A stretch of 32,492 nt of DNA from Deltaproteobacteria bacterium (GTDB lineage Bacteria > Desulfobacterota > Desulfarculia > Adiutricales > JAFDHD01), in the NCBI GenBank assembly GCA_019306365.1, contig JAFDLS010000006.1, forward strand, positions 1 through 32,492, written 5' to 3'. Made by a program: the position numbers and the translations under genes. Shown in pieces: positions 1-8,309 of the stretch (its first letter is position 1; every line of letters begins with the position of its first letter). The notes under the pieces were generated by a model. It did not search any database and was not told where the DNA came from. It saw nothing but the letters and a program-made list of their open reading frames with translations.

Positions 1-2
1 GA

Positions 3-824
3 TGGACCGGCGGGTTAATGTTCCTGGGCTATGGTCTTCTTGCCGGAGTCATGGCCGAAAGTATGCTTTTATCGCTGCCTCCTGAAAAGGTGATTGGTTA
101 CCCCGCGGCAGCCCTGTTGGGAATGGGTCTCGCGGTTTTGATCATGTCAGGCCTTTTTAATAGTCAAAGTCCCTGGGCTTACGGTAGGAGTGTTATCAAA
201 AGCCAGGTCGAGGAGTCGTTTCAAATATACCAAGAGGTTTTGAACGCCGCGCAGCGAGGCGGCGCGCCTCTGAAAAAAGACCAGGAACCGGTGTCATCCG
301 GATTGAATGATAATATGGAAACCCGGGAAGGTGAAACTCAGCCGCCCTCAGCTCCTCTTGATGATTATATAAAACAGCTTACGCGCTTGTTTATAGTTAT
401 TTTCCCGGGGCTTACGGTTATAGGTACTATTTTGGTGACCTGGATCAACTTCATGGCCGGGAGGCTGTTTCTGGCCCGGAGTGAGACGCTTCCGTCACAC
501 CTGGCTGATCTTAAAAAATGGAAAGCGCCGGAAACCTTGGTTTGGGTGGTTATCGCTTTTGGAATTTGCGTTGTTCTGCCTTTTGATACAGTTCGAAATA
601 TTGGAATCAATGGGCTGCTGGTATTATCTTTAATTTATTTCTTTGCGGGGCTGTCTGTTGTATCATACTATTTTGATCGTAAAGCGGTGCCGCGTTTTTT
701 TCGTATACTGACCTATTTTTTCATCGCGCTTCAGCAGTATCTGGGCCTGGTCGTAGTTGGTTTGGGTCTGTTTGATCTTTGGTTTGATTTCAGAAAATTA
801 AAAAAAGCGCAGTCGGGTCCCTGA
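3..824 (+). CDS. DUF2232 (YybS-like) membrane protein, 5' truncated
   Basis: The reading frame is open to the window edge, so the true start lies upstream; the ATG at 18 is only the first internal methionine. About six hydrophobic segments are visible: two near the N-terminus, then near residues 120-150, 172-190, 196-220 and 228-260 counted from that ATG. A hydrophilic acidic/polar loop (about 60-115) separates the first pair from the rest. Hydrophobic pattern, size and position directly before rplI fit the DUF2232/YybS family, which commonly sits between rpsR and rplI in deltaproteobacteria. The molecular function of the family is unknown to me. It ends 38 bp before rplI and is probably co-transcribed with it. 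The family call rests on context and topology, not on a sequence search. Confidence 0.75.
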   Translation, partial: WTGGLMFLGYGLLAGVMAESMLLSLPPEKVIGYPAAALLGMGLAVLIMSGLFNSQSPWAYGRSVIKSQVEESFQIYQEVLNAAQRGGAPLKKDQEPVSSGLNDNMETREGETQPPSAPLDDYIKQLTRLFIVIFPGLTVIGTILVTWINFMAGRLFLARSETLPSHLADLKKWKAPETLVWVVIAFGICVVLPFDTVRNIGINGLLVLSLIYFFAGLSVVSYYFDRKAVPRFFRILTYFFIALQQYLGLVVVGLGLFDLWFDFRKLKKAQSGP

Positions 825-862
825 GCTTAAAGCTCGGGTATGATATAGAAAGGAGAATAACA

Positions 863-1312
863 ATGAAGGTCATCCTTACCCAGGATGTTGATAACCTGGG
901 TTTAACGGGTCAGATAATCGACGTTTCCAGGGGCTATGCCCGAAACAAGCTTATCCCCAGTCTGTGGGCGGTGGAGGCGACTCCAGGTAACTTAAAGTCC
1001 TACGAAAAGGCAAGGACTGAATTCGAGATTCGATCCATGAAAGAAAAAGAAAGGGCTCAAAAACACGCGCAGCAGATTGAAAGCATTGTCCTGACTATTG
1101 CCCAGAAAGCTGGCGAGAAGGATAAACTTTATGGCTCTGTTACCAGTATGGATCTGGTTGAAGCCATGAGCGAACAGGGCTTGGAAATGGATCGCCGTAA
1201 AATCAAGCTGGCTGAACCAATCAAGACCCTGGGTGATTATGAAATTCCAATAAGACTTCATTCGGAAGTTACGGCGACCATCAAGGTTTCCGTGATCAAG
1301 GCAGAGGATTAG
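863..1312 (+). CDS. rplI: 50S ribosomal protein L9
   Basis: L9 binds 23S rRNA near the base of the L1 stalk and supports reading-frame maintenance. The 149-residue length is typical. The N-terminal domain begins MKVILTQDVDNLG and continues with the signature G-x-I-I-D-V-S-x-G-Y-A-R-N-x-L-I-P (about residues 15-33). A long charged helix (about 45-75) and a C-terminal domain with the K-L-Y-G-S-V-T motif follow. A good Shine-Dalgarno (aaaggag) stands before the ATG. It lies between the DUF2232 gene and dnaB, the usual bacterial order. Confidence 0.98.
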   Translation: MKVILTQDVDNLGLTGQIIDVSRGYARNKLIPSLWAVEATPGNLKSYEKARTEFEIRSMKEKERAQKHAQQIESIVLTIAQKAGEKDKLYGSVTSMDLVEAMSEQGLEMDRRKIKLAEPIKTLGDYEIPIRLHSEVTATIKVSVIKAED

Positions 1313-1368
1313 TTCGCCTTGATGTGACGACGTTTAAGGTCAGATGGTAAAGAAAGGATGGGTGCGGC

Positions 1369-2832
1369 TTGGTCGAAGGAGTGAAAACATCTGAAGCCAT
1401 GGATAGGAAGGGTAATTCCGTTAAGGCCAAGGTTGAAGAACTTAAACTCCCTCCGCAGAGCCTTAAGGCTGAACAGTCGGTGTTAGGCGCCATCTTACGG
1501 GATGAGTCAGCCTTGCCCCGTGTATTTGAGGTACGCCTCAGTGCGGATGATTTTTACCGTGAAGCGCATGGACTTATTTTCACGGGTATGCAGAACCTTT
1601 TTGACCGAAGCGAGCCTGTAGACCTGGTTACCCTTTCTGAAAGTTTACATAAAGCCGGTACGCTGGAAAAGATCGGCGGTCCAGCCTATCTGGCCGAACT
1701 GGCTGACGCGATCGGTACCGCGGCCAATGTGGAGCATTACGCCCGCATCGTGCGGGAAAAGGCGGTACTCAGGAGGTTGATAACCGCATCTGGTTATATT
1801 TCGGAACAATGTTATGCCACCGTGAACGAGGTGGACCAGGTTCTGGACGACGCGGAACGGGAAATCTTCTCCATTCGCGATACGCGTCTTGAGCAAACGC
1901 TTCAGGCCGTGGACAGCGGGATGCTCACCAAGACCATTCAAATCATCGAAGATCGTTATGGCAGCACCGGATCAATTATTGGCGTTCCCACGGGTTTTAA
2001 GGCTTTGGATCAACTCACCTCCGGTTTTCAGCCTTCAGACTTGATTGTAATCGCCGGCCGTCCTTCGATGGGCAAAACCGCCCTGGCCCTCAATATAGCC
2101 ATGAACGCGGCTATTCCGCATGAGAGGGATGTAAGAGAGGGGAGTCCCTCGAGTGTGGCCTTTTTTTCTCTGGAAATGTCCCAGAACCAGATTTTAATGC
2201 GTCTGCTTTGTTCACTCGCCCAGATAGATCTGCACGCCGTTCGCACCGGTCGGCTGCGCGGTTCGGATTTCACTCTTTTAACCGAAGCCGCCACCAAATT
2301 GTCTGAGGCGCCGATTTACATTGATGACAGTGGATACCTGGGCATTATGGATATTCGGGCCAAGGCGCGGCGTCTGAAGTCCAGGTTATTGAATCAAGGC
2401 CAGGATCTGGGTATGATCCTTATAGATTACCTTCAGCTTGTGAGAGGCAGTAGTGGCCAGGGAAGCCGGAATCGAAGCGATTCGCGTGAACAGGAGATTT
2501 CTGAAATCAGCCGCTCTCTAAAAGCCCTGGCCAAAGAGCTGAATGTGCCGGTAGTGGCATTGTCTCAGTTGAACCGTCAGGTGGAAAATCGGCCTGATAA
2601 GAGACCCATTCTAGCTGATTTGCGTGAGTCTGGGGCCATTGAACAGGATGCCGACGTGATCGCATTTGTCTTTCGTGAGGAATTATATAAGCCTGACATT
2701 GAAGATTTGAGGGGGAAAGCCGAGCTTCGCGTCAGCAAACAACGTAACGGACCCACTGGAGTGGTTCCTCTGACTTTCCTCCATCAATGCGCCCGTTTTC
2801 GTTCCGCGGCCGTTTATGAAGCGGAATATTGA
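1369..2832 (+). CDS. dnaB: Replicative DNA helicase DnaB
   Basis: Hexameric 5'-3' helicase that unwinds DNA at the replication fork. The N-terminal DnaB domain (about residues 30-130, with S-L-K-A-E-Q-S-V-L-G-A-I-L) precedes a RecA-like domain. Walker A is GRPSMGKTA (230-238), Walker B is MILIDYLQL (about 346-354), and L-S-Q-L-N-R-Q-V-E and R-E-S-G-A-I-E-Q-D-A-D motifs follow. The 487-residue length is close to the family norm. The chosen start is TTG at 1369, about 10 nt after a GAAAGGA Shine-Dalgarno. The in-frame ATG at 1399 lacks a well-spaced site. No intein is present. It lies 56 bp downstream of rplI. Confidence 0.96.
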   Translation: MVEGVKTSEAMDRKGNSVKAKVEELKLPPQSLKAEQSVLGAILRDESALPRVFEVRLSADDFYREAHGLIFTGMQNLFDRSEPVDLVTLSESLHKAGTLEKIGGPAYLAELADAIGTAANVEHYARIVREKAVLRRLITASGYISEQCYATVNEVDQVLDDAEREIFSIRDTRLEQTLQAVDSGMLTKTIQIIEDRYGSTGSIIGVPTGFKALDQLTSGFQPSDLIVIAGRPSMGKTALALNIAMNAAIPHERDVREGSPSSVAFFSLEMSQNQILMRLLCSLAQIDLHAVRTGRLRGSDFTLLTEAATKLSEAPIYIDDSGYLGIMDIRAKARRLKSRLLNQGQDLGMILIDYLQLVRGSSGQGSRNRSDSREQEISEISRSLKALAKELNVPVVALSQLNRQVENRPDKRPILADLRESGAIEQDADVIAFVFREELYKPDIEDLRGKAELRVSKQRNGPTGVVPLTFLHQCARFRSAAVYEAEY

Positions 2833-2866
2833 TTTTTTAGGGAAATTTTCAACCAGTATTCAAGCC

Positions 2867-2883
2867 AGGAGCTATAACTTATC
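2867..2883 (+). promoter_or_regulatory. hflX: Shine-Dalgarno and candidate ATC start codon of hflX
   Basis: AGGAG at 2867-2871 is followed after 9 nt by an ATC codon at 2881 in frame with hflX. An in-frame stop (TAA, 2875-2877) lies just upstream, so no canonical start exists between that stop and the ATG at 3007. Translation from here adds 42 residues that match the conserved HflX N-terminus. ATC is a rare but known start codon (for example in some infC genes). Confidence 0.55.
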
Positions 2884-4542
2884 AGTAAGTTAGAAGGCCA
2901 GATCACAGGGCTTAAAGCAAACCAGCTTCACCGGCTGCGCAGATTTTACCGCCGCCGCGTCCCCCCCGCACTCCTTATCAGTCCCGAGCTGGCAAGAGAT
3001 ATTTCAATGCTTTCTTCCGAGATCGGCCGGCAGGTTGGCTTGCTGCTCGACCGAAGCGGTTCTGTGAGCTCGGTTGTGATCGGTAATAACCGGGGCTTGT
3101 TTCTTCCTGTCATGGGCCGTCAGAGAGGCGGTTTAACCCGTCTAAAAGGCCTGCGGCTTGTCCATACTCATCTGGCCGGTGAAAGACTCACCCAAGACGA
3201 TTTCAATGACCTGGCCGCGCTCCGTCTGGATATGATCGCGGCCATACAGGTCAATTCTGAAGGGTTACCTGAAAAAATCGAGGCCGCTCATCTTCTGCCG
3301 GTCAATGACGGTGGACAAACGGTGGCTCGCTTATCAGCCGCCAACGTTACCAGTCTAAACCTCGATTTTACCGCCTTAATTCAAGCGCTCGAAGATGAAC
3401 TGGCCATGACTCAGGCGGCTGCTCAGGTAACCGGGCTTAAAGATCGAGCCATTTTGGCCAGCGTGACACCCGCAAACAGAGCGGAGGCCGAGGACAGCCT
3501 TGTAGAACTGGAAGAACTTGCCAGAACAGCGGGGTTAGAGGTCCTGGACAAAATTATTCTTCGTCAGCGTAAAGGTAAATCGTCGCATTTGCTTGGCAGG
3601 GACCGGCTGAGTGAACTCACTATCAGGGCTTTTCAGCTGGGGGCGGACATATTTGTTTTTGAGCAGGATTTAAGTCCGGTTGAAATCAACCGGCTGACCG
3701 ATTTAGTTGAATTGAGAATCATCGACCGCACTCAGCTCATCCTGGACATCTTCGCTCAACGCGCTCGAACTCGGGAAGGTAAGATCCAGGTTGAGATGGC
3801 CCAGCTCAAATACATGCTTCCGCGCTTGATCAAGAAGAACACGGCCATGTCACGCCTCACAGGAGGTATTGGCGGAAGAGGGCCGGGTGAAACCAAACTG
3901 GAAATCAACCGCCGCCGGGTGCGGGAAAGGATATCAAGACTCAAAAAGGAATTGGATCAGATCAAGGCTCAGCGCGGCCGGCATCGCGCCCGCCGGGCAA
4001 GAGAAGGCCTGCCTGTAGTCTCCATTATAGGCTACACAAACGCAGGCAAATCGACCCTTTTGAATAATCTGACAAATAGTAATGTACTCGCGGAAAATCG
4101 CCTTTTCGCAACACTTGATCCCACCAGCCGCCGGCTCAAGTTCCCCCGAGACCGGGCGATTCTTATCACCGATACGGTTGGTTTTATCCGAAATTTACCG
4201 CCTGATCTTATAGAAGCCTTTGCGGCGACACTGGAAGAGTTATCAAGCGCGGATCTGCTGCTTCATGTTATCGATGTTTCTAATCCACAGTTTTCTGAAC
4301 AAATTCAAGCTGTTGAGGAGATTCTTGGCAAACTTGATCTTTCTCATATTCCGATCTTGCCGGTTTTGAACAAGGCTGATCTGGCTGACCCCGAAGCTAT
4401 CCCGGGACTGGTTAAGCTCTACGATGCGCTGGCTCTGTCCGCCATAGATCCTGATACATTTCCCCCTTTGATCGAAGAACTTCAGCGCCGCCTGCATTGG
4501 GCAGAAAGTGTTACACCTAAAGCTAAAGGGTACAGCTTTTAG
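2881..4542 (+). CDS. hflX: GTPase HflX (start probably the non-canonical ATC at 2881; first ATG is 3007)
   Basis: Ribosome-associated GTPase that splits stalled or stress-inactivated 70S ribosomes. Counting from 2881 (553 aa): the N-terminal HflX domain includes the KSSHLLGRDRL and glycine-rich TGGIGGRGPGETKLE segments before the G domain. G1 is GYTNAGKST (384-392), G3 is DTVGFIRNLP and G4 is NKAD. The ATG at 3007 would give a 511-aa protein. However, the frame upstream stays open to a stop at 2875 and encodes a stretch with LEGQITGLKANQL and YRRRVPP, which resembles the normal start of deltaproteobacterial HflX. I therefore extend the gene to the ATC at 2881, which has a well-placed Shine-Dalgarno. 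It follows dnaB by about 50 bp in the same direction. The identity is certain; the start is an inference. Confidence 0.93.
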   Translation: MSKLEGQITGLKANQLHRLRRFYRRRVPPALLISPELARDISMLSSEIGRQVGLLLDRSGSVSSVVIGNNRGLFLPVMGRQRGGLTRLKGLRLVHTHLAGERLTQDDFNDLAALRLDMIAAIQVNSEGLPEKIEAAHLLPVNDGGQTVARLSAANVTSLNLDFTALIQALEDELAMTQAAAQVTGLKDRAILASVTPANRAEAEDSLVELEELARTAGLEVLDKIILRQRKGKSSHLLGRDRLSELTIRAFQLGADIFVFEQDLSPVEINRLTDLVELRIIDRTQLILDIFAQRARTREGKIQVEMAQLKYMLPRLIKKNTAMSRLTGGIGGRGPGETKLEINRRRVRERISRLKKELDQIKAQRGRHRARRAREGLPVVSIIGYTNAGKSTLLNNLTNSNVLAENRLFATLDPTSRRLKFPRDRAILITDTVGFIRNLPPDLIEAFAATLEELSSADLLLHVIDVSNPQFSEQIQAVEEILGKLDLSHIPILPVLNKADLADPEAIPGLVKLYDALALSAIDPDTFPPLIEELQRRLHWAESVTPKAKGYSF

Positions 4543-4781
4543 TAAATGTTCGCTCATTGCTTCCCGGAGGATGACATTTTATCAATGGATTTTATATGAA
4601 ATAAACATCGGCCCGTTATACCTGGTTTAATTTTTGAAGATTATGTTTGGAATTGTATTATATGGCGTGCGGAATCAAACCCTCATATTGCCTGGGTGAA
4701 AGTTTTGGACTGTGAGCAAATTTGGTGCTATTCTTAGGCATACTTGGAGATATTAATTTTTTATCCTAAAGGATGTGAGTT

Positions 4782-5294
4782 GTGCGCGGCGACAGGATTG
4801 TTCGGATTATTGCTTTGGTCCTTTTGTGTGCCCTGGTATATTATTTTAGTTATGATCAGGGGAAGCGGGCTTATAAACCCCGCGTTGACAAGCTTGAACA
4901 GGCTTTGAGCGCCAAGGAAAAGGTCATCGAAGCATTAGCTCTGGAAATCCGGCTTCAGAAGAAAAAGGCGGCCAGGCTCGAGGAACAATTGACTAAAGGC
5001 GGTCAGGCAGAGGAAAAAAAGAGTACTGTCCAACCATCAACCAGAGTTACGATCCGGCTTGGATCATCACGAACCTTACTCGACCAGCGTCTTGTAGTGG
5101 CATGCCTTGAAATCAATCGTGAGGCTAAAAAGGCCAAGCTTCAATTTAACTTTGTCCAGGAAAACAGAGTTGAGCCTGTACTCGTCAAGGTGGGTCAAAG
5201 TGTAGCCTTTAACTTGGCCGATCAAAAATATATAGTAATTCTGGATCAGATATATACTGCTTCGGTGAGTCTGCAAATCATTAAACAATCCTGA
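4782..5294 (+). CDS. Uncharacterised single-pass membrane protein with coiled coil
   Basis: Not recognised. The 170-residue protein has one N-terminal membrane anchor (about residues 8-24, flanked by basic residues). A charged helical coiled-coil segment follows (about 34-75, KLEQALSAKEKVIEALALE type), then a polar linker. A beta-rich C-terminal domain (about 88-168) has alternating hydrophobic residues. This layout suggests an inner-membrane protein with a periplasmic domain. The GTG start has an AAAGGA site 8 nt upstream. A gap of about 240 bp after hflX shows no clear terminator. It ends 10 bp before the next gene and probably forms an operon with it. No function is proposed. Confidence 0.72.
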   Translation: MRGDRIVRIIALVLLCALVYYFSYDQGKRAYKPRVDKLEQALSAKEKVIEALALEIRLQKKKAARLEEQLTKGGQAEEKKSTVQPSTRVTIRLGSSRTLLDQRLVVACLEINREAKKAKLQFNFVQENRVEPVLVKVGQSVAFNLADQKYIVILDQIYTASVSLQIIKQS

Positions 5295-5304
5295 TGGATC
5301 AGCC

Positions 5305-5925
5305 ATGAACACCGACCTGGATATTATCTTGAACGCCTTGAAAAAGCGGTTGGCGCGAACTCAGGATTGGATTCAATCTCCTTATCTATACCTTGATCCA
5401 GAGGGAGTCCTGTATTTATTTCAGCATTTAAGCGGCTTGAACAATCTTCCTTTGGCCAGGCTGAATCCCGGAGGAAACGAACAAGTTGAATTAAGTCATA
5501 GAGAAGGCACAGGCGGCGCCATCCCGATTCATATTGTTTACCAGGCGCTGTTCCCGCTCCTGAAGGAAAAAATACCTCAGCCAGCCAAAAAGGAAGATTT
5601 CCATGGATTACGCCAGCGTTATGCCTGGGTTAAAGGCACGCTTCAGGGAACTCATTTTCCTGACGGTAATTTCAATGTGGAAATTTTAATAGGTGATATT
5701 CGCGGTGTGCTTTTTTTTACGAAAGATTTTTTTAGCTCGACGGTAAGACCTCTTTTGGATCATGACCGGATTTTTACCTTGCAGTGTCCGGTAGAGGCTT
5801 TGGTATACGTTCATGGTGAAGTAAGGAATCAGGTATTTTATCATCAAACATTTGGCGACAACAAGGAGCATGATTGGCTGCCTTTGGTACCAGTGGCCGT
5901 GCAAAGCGTCAGCACGGCGGATTAA
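5305..5925 (+). CDS. Hypothetical protein, 206 aa
   Basis: Not recognised. It is a soluble protein with no signal peptide or membrane segment. It begins with an amphipathic helix (LDIILNALKKRLARTQDWI), followed by mixed alpha/beta sequence rich in aromatic residues. I see no nucleotide-binding, metal-binding or catalytic motif. The ATG lies 10 bp after the preceding stop and its Shine-Dalgarno is weak, consistent with translational coupling to the upstream coiled-coil membrane protein. The two may work together, but the sequence gives no more than that. Confidence 0.68.
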   Translation: MNTDLDIILNALKKRLARTQDWIQSPYLYLDPEGVLYLFQHLSGLNNLPLARLNPGGNEQVELSHREGTGGAIPIHIVYQALFPLLKEKIPQPAKKEDFHGLRQRYAWVKGTLQGTHFPDGNFNVEILIGDIRGVLFFTKDFFSSTVRPLLDHDRIFTLQCPVEALVYVHGEVRNQVFYHQTFGDNKEHDWLPLVPVAVQSVSTAD

Positions 5926-6031
5926 AGCCCATAAAACAATATCATATTATTGCGTAAGGGGAAAAATAACCCATTCCCTGTGGTTATCCGCCAGGGAAGG
6001 TAAATCAATCTTTAAAAATAGGTTAGGACTT

Positions 6032-7075
6032 ATGATCCTTTTACTGCTTTTCTTTTTTATCGTGCTTTTCGTCTCATTCATTTGCTCTTTCTCCGAAGCG
6101 ATTCTCCTGTCACTTACACACAGCCACGCCGCCTTAATGGAGAAGGAAGGCTTTAAAAGCGGACCAATACTGGTAGCCCTGAAGGAACGAATTGATCGCC
6201 CCCTGGCCGCCATTCTAACATTGAATACGATATCCCATACCGTAGGCGCTGCTGGTGTCGGCGCTCAAACACTACATCTGTATGGAAGCAAGTGGGTGGC
6301 CCTTTCATCGGGAATACTTACTTTTTTCATCTTAATTTTTTCTGAGATCGTGCCTAAAACATTGGGGGCGGTTTATTGGAAACAGTTGTCGTCGCCAGCC
6401 GCCTATTTGATCCGCTTTTTAATCGTTATTGCTTATCCTGTCGTCGTGATTATCGAAGCTATATCCAAGTTAATTGCCTCAGGAACCGTTCAAACCAAAA
6501 TGACACGGGAAGAAGTGATTGTGGCGACTGAGATTAGCGAGGATGAAGGAGAATTGTTTAAACGAGAAGAGCGTGTTATTAAAAACCTCCTTCATTTAAA
6601 TAAAATTCACGCCAGGGATATCATGACACCAAGAGCGGTACTTTTCGCCCAGCAGAAGGATAAAACCATTGGTGAGGTGATAAAAGAGAACACACCGCTT
6701 CAATTTTCCCGTATCCCGATTTTTGGGGAGGATTTGGATGATATCGTAGGCATGGTTTACCGGTTTGATCTCTTGAACCTATTTGCCCGGGAACAGACAA
6801 CCAAGACACTGGAAACAATTGCCCATCCTGTTCATGTGGTGCCTGATTCCAAATCCGTAGCTGAAACCCTGGATGATTTTATTAAACAGCGGGAGCATCT
6901 CTTTTTAGTCGTGGACGAATATGGAGGCACCGCCGGATTAGTAACCCTGGAAGATACGATTGAAACCTTACTTGGGGTTGAGATAGTCGATGAATCTGAT
7001 TCGATTGAAGATATGCAGGAATACGCCAGGAAAAAATGGGCCCGAAGAAGGAGGGATGAGGGCCTTTATGAATAA
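6032..7075 (+). CDS. DUF21/CBS-pair (CNNM/CorB-type) membrane protein
   Basis: Member of the CNNM/CorB/HlyC-like family linked to Mg2+ or cation transport. The DUF21 domain occupies about residues 1-155, with hydrophobic segments near 1-20, about 60-110 and 125-150. It contains the conserved S-E-A-I-L-L-S-L and F-S-E-I-V-P-K-T-L-G motifs. A CBS pair follows (about 190-320, with A-R-D-I-M-T-P-R and V-D-E-Y-G-G-T-A-G-L-V-T-L-E-D). The protein stops about 30 residues after the CBS pair and lacks the usual C-terminal CorC/HlyC domain. The frame is open upstream to 5852, but that extension overlaps the previous gene and has no membrane character, so ATG 6032 was chosen. The chosen protein is 347 residues. 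Transport function is a family inference. Confidence 0.88.
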   Translation: MILLLLFFFIVLFVSFICSFSEAILLSLTHSHAALMEKEGFKSGPILVALKERIDRPLAAILTLNTISHTVGAAGVGAQTLHLYGSKWVALSSGILTFFILIFSEIVPKTLGAVYWKQLSSPAAYLIRFLIVIAYPVVVIIEAISKLIASGTVQTKMTREEVIVATEISEDEGELFKREERVIKNLLHLNKIHARDIMTPRAVLFAQQKDKTIGEVIKENTPLQFSRIPIFGEDLDDIVGMVYRFDLLNLFAREQTTKTLETIAHPVHVVPDSKSVAETLDDFIKQREHLFLVVDEYGGTAGLVTLEDTIETLLGVEIVDESDSIEDMQEYARKKWARRRRDEGLYE

Positions 7076-7132
7076 TTGAATAATGAATCGATCAACGTGA
7101 AAAATCCTGCCGCCGGTGTGTTCCTTCAGGAC

Positions 7133-7160
7133 TTGACAGATCAGCCCCATACTCTATACT
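7133..7160 (+). promoter_or_regulatory. Sigma-70-type promoter of the 54-aa gene
   Basis: TTGACA (7133-7138), a 16-nt spacer and TATACT (7155-7160) form a near-consensus promoter. The start point would be near 7167, about 18 nt upstream of the small ORF at 7185. Confidence 0.7.
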
Positions 7161-7184
7161 TGAAAGTAGAGAGGCGGTTTTATT

Positions 7185-7349
7185 ATGGGTTATTTGAAGA
7201 GGATAAAAGAAGAGTTTTCGTTCAGCCGGCAGATACGCCGTGAAAGAGTTGAGCGCAGGATAGGTGAACTTACGTCCCGGGAAAAAAGGTTGTATCTTTT
7301 CCGCAATACCCTTGAGTCTATTTCCAAGGTCGAATCGATCAGATCCTAA
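7185..7349 (+). CDS. Small charged protein, 54 aa
   Basis: Not recognised. ATG at 7185 and TAA at 7347-7349 give a 54-residue, very basic and helical product (MGYLKRIKEE..., ending ...KVESIRS). About one residue in three is Lys, Arg or Glu. Support comes from a purine-rich Shine-Dalgarno (GAGAGGCGG) about 7 nt before the ATG and a near-consensus promoter just upstream. A GC-rich hairpin lies about 20 bp after the stop. The sequence has no signal peptide or cysteines. It could be a small regulator or a nucleic-acid-binding protein, but that is speculation. A 110-codon ORF on the opposite strand covers this region and has weaker support. Confidence 0.55.
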   Translation: MGYLKRIKEEFSFSRQIRRERVERRIGELTSREKRLYLFRNTLESISKVESIRS

Positions 7350-7370
7350 TAAAATTAAGACGGAAAGAAA

Positions 7371-7404
7371 AAGGGGCCTGCACCTAATAAGTTTCGTGCC
7401 CCTT
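7371..7404. terminator. Hairpin between convergent genes, possible terminator
   Basis: Inverted repeat AAGGGGC (7371-7377) / GCCCCTT (7398-7404), loop 20 nt. On the minus strand the stem is followed by a U-rich run (TTTTTCTTT); on the plus strand it follows the 54-aa gene. It could serve either or both genes. The long loop keeps confidence low. Confidence 0.35.
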
Positions 7405-7411
7405 AAAATTT

Positions 7412-7552
7412 GAGACCCCTGCAAAACTTCGTCCTATAGCTGTCCTCTTTGTCAGGCTCAAATTTAAGTCCCCGAAATATTAGTAATATTCCTGCGGGTT
7501 AAATTTTCACCTTCCGCGATTTCAATAAAATTACCGGTTTTGCAGAGGTCTC
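7412..7552 (+). mobile_element. MITE-like repeat, copy A
   Basis: 141-bp copy of the dispersed family. It has terminal inverted repeats GAGACC(C)CTGCAAAAC ... GTTTTGCAGAGGTCTC (one mismatch in the left end). Perfect 5-bp flanking duplications AATTT occur at 7407-7411 and 7553-7557. Compared with copy C it lacks about 30 bp of the GC-rich left-centre module and instead reads ctctttgtcaggct. No coding capacity. Confidence 0.8.
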
Positions 7553-7669
7553 AATTTATAGTTAAAAGTGACTGCCAAAACGTTCCTTGTCAGTTTACAA
7601 CCTCTACTAATACATGAACACTGTCTTCTGTCAGGTCTAACTAATTTTAAATCTAATTTTATAAGTTGG

Positions 7670-8266
7670 TTATTTTGATAGAAATGATTTGACGTCCAGG
7701 TTGTTAATGGCCAACGAGAAGGCCTCATTCAGGACCTGTTGGCCTGTTTTTTGACCAAAAAGATTGTACTTTTCGGTCTTTCCCGTAACTCGTTCCTTAT
7801 GAAAGACAGTGCCATCTCGTGAAACCCTGGCGAAATAAGTTACAGTAGCGATAAAATTACTGCCCGACATGTCCAGCAGAACACGCTCGATGTCAATTGT
7901 CATAGTGGTTCCCTCGTCAGAGATCACCGGGATGACAGTCACACCGAGGTTGTTTAACCGCAGGCTCATGGCATCTCTAAAATCACGTTTTATATCAGCC
8001 TCTCCCTGGGAGGCAGCCCCTGCCTCGGTTCGCTTCGCGGCTCGTTTGAACAGGTTTATAACAGAGCCGGTACCCGACCAGATCTTCATCTCATTGACCT
8101 TCGGGCTGAGAATTTCCTTGGTCTGGCGGACATCTTTAACTTGAATATATATTTTTTTAATGGCCAAGGGGCTCTCGCTGGCTGATTTGTAAGTAAGGCC
8201 TTTTTCCTGGGTGGCGCAGCTACCCAAAAAAAACAAAACTAAGATAGCTGGTATAATCCTTTTCAT
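7670..8266 (-). CDS. YajG-like lipoprotein
   Basis: A 198-residue predicted lipoprotein. The signal peptide MKRIIPAILVLFFLGSC carries a lipobox L-G-S-C with the acylated Cys at 17, so it should be membrane-anchored and face the periplasm. The mature part resembles the YajG lipoprotein family: a V-K-D-V-R-Q-T-like segment, a long helix, then paired beta strands with TMTIDIERVLLDMSG. That family has no firmly assigned role. The start has a good Shine-Dalgarno (GAGAGGA) about 5 nt upstream on the minus strand. It stands alone between the repeat copy A and the kptA-like gene. Confidence 0.75.
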   Translation of the reverse strand: MKRIIPAILVLFFLGSCATQEKGLTYKSASESPLAIKKIYIQVKDVRQTKEILSPKVNEMKIWSGTGSVINLFKRAAKRTEAGAASQGEADIKRDFRDAMSLRLNNLGVTVIPVISDEGTTMTIDIERVLLDMSGSNFIATVTYFARVSRDGTVFHKERVTGKTEKYNLFGQKTGQQVLNEAFSLAINNLDVKSFLSK

Positions 8267-8309
8267 AAGGTTCCTCTCTTTCTTTAATGATTATCTAATA
8301 TTATCTCAA

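Noticed and set aside
5852-6031. 60-codon N-terminal extension of the DUF21/CBS protein
   Set aside because: It overlaps the preceding gene and encodes a polar sequence. The family begins with the hydrophobic segment at ATG 6032.
7092-7424. 110-codon minus-strand ORF opposite the 54-aa gene
   Set aside because: It has no Shine-Dalgarno or promoter I can see, runs into the MITE-like copy A, and its product has no recognisable organisation. The plus-strand small ORF has both promoter and ribosome site.
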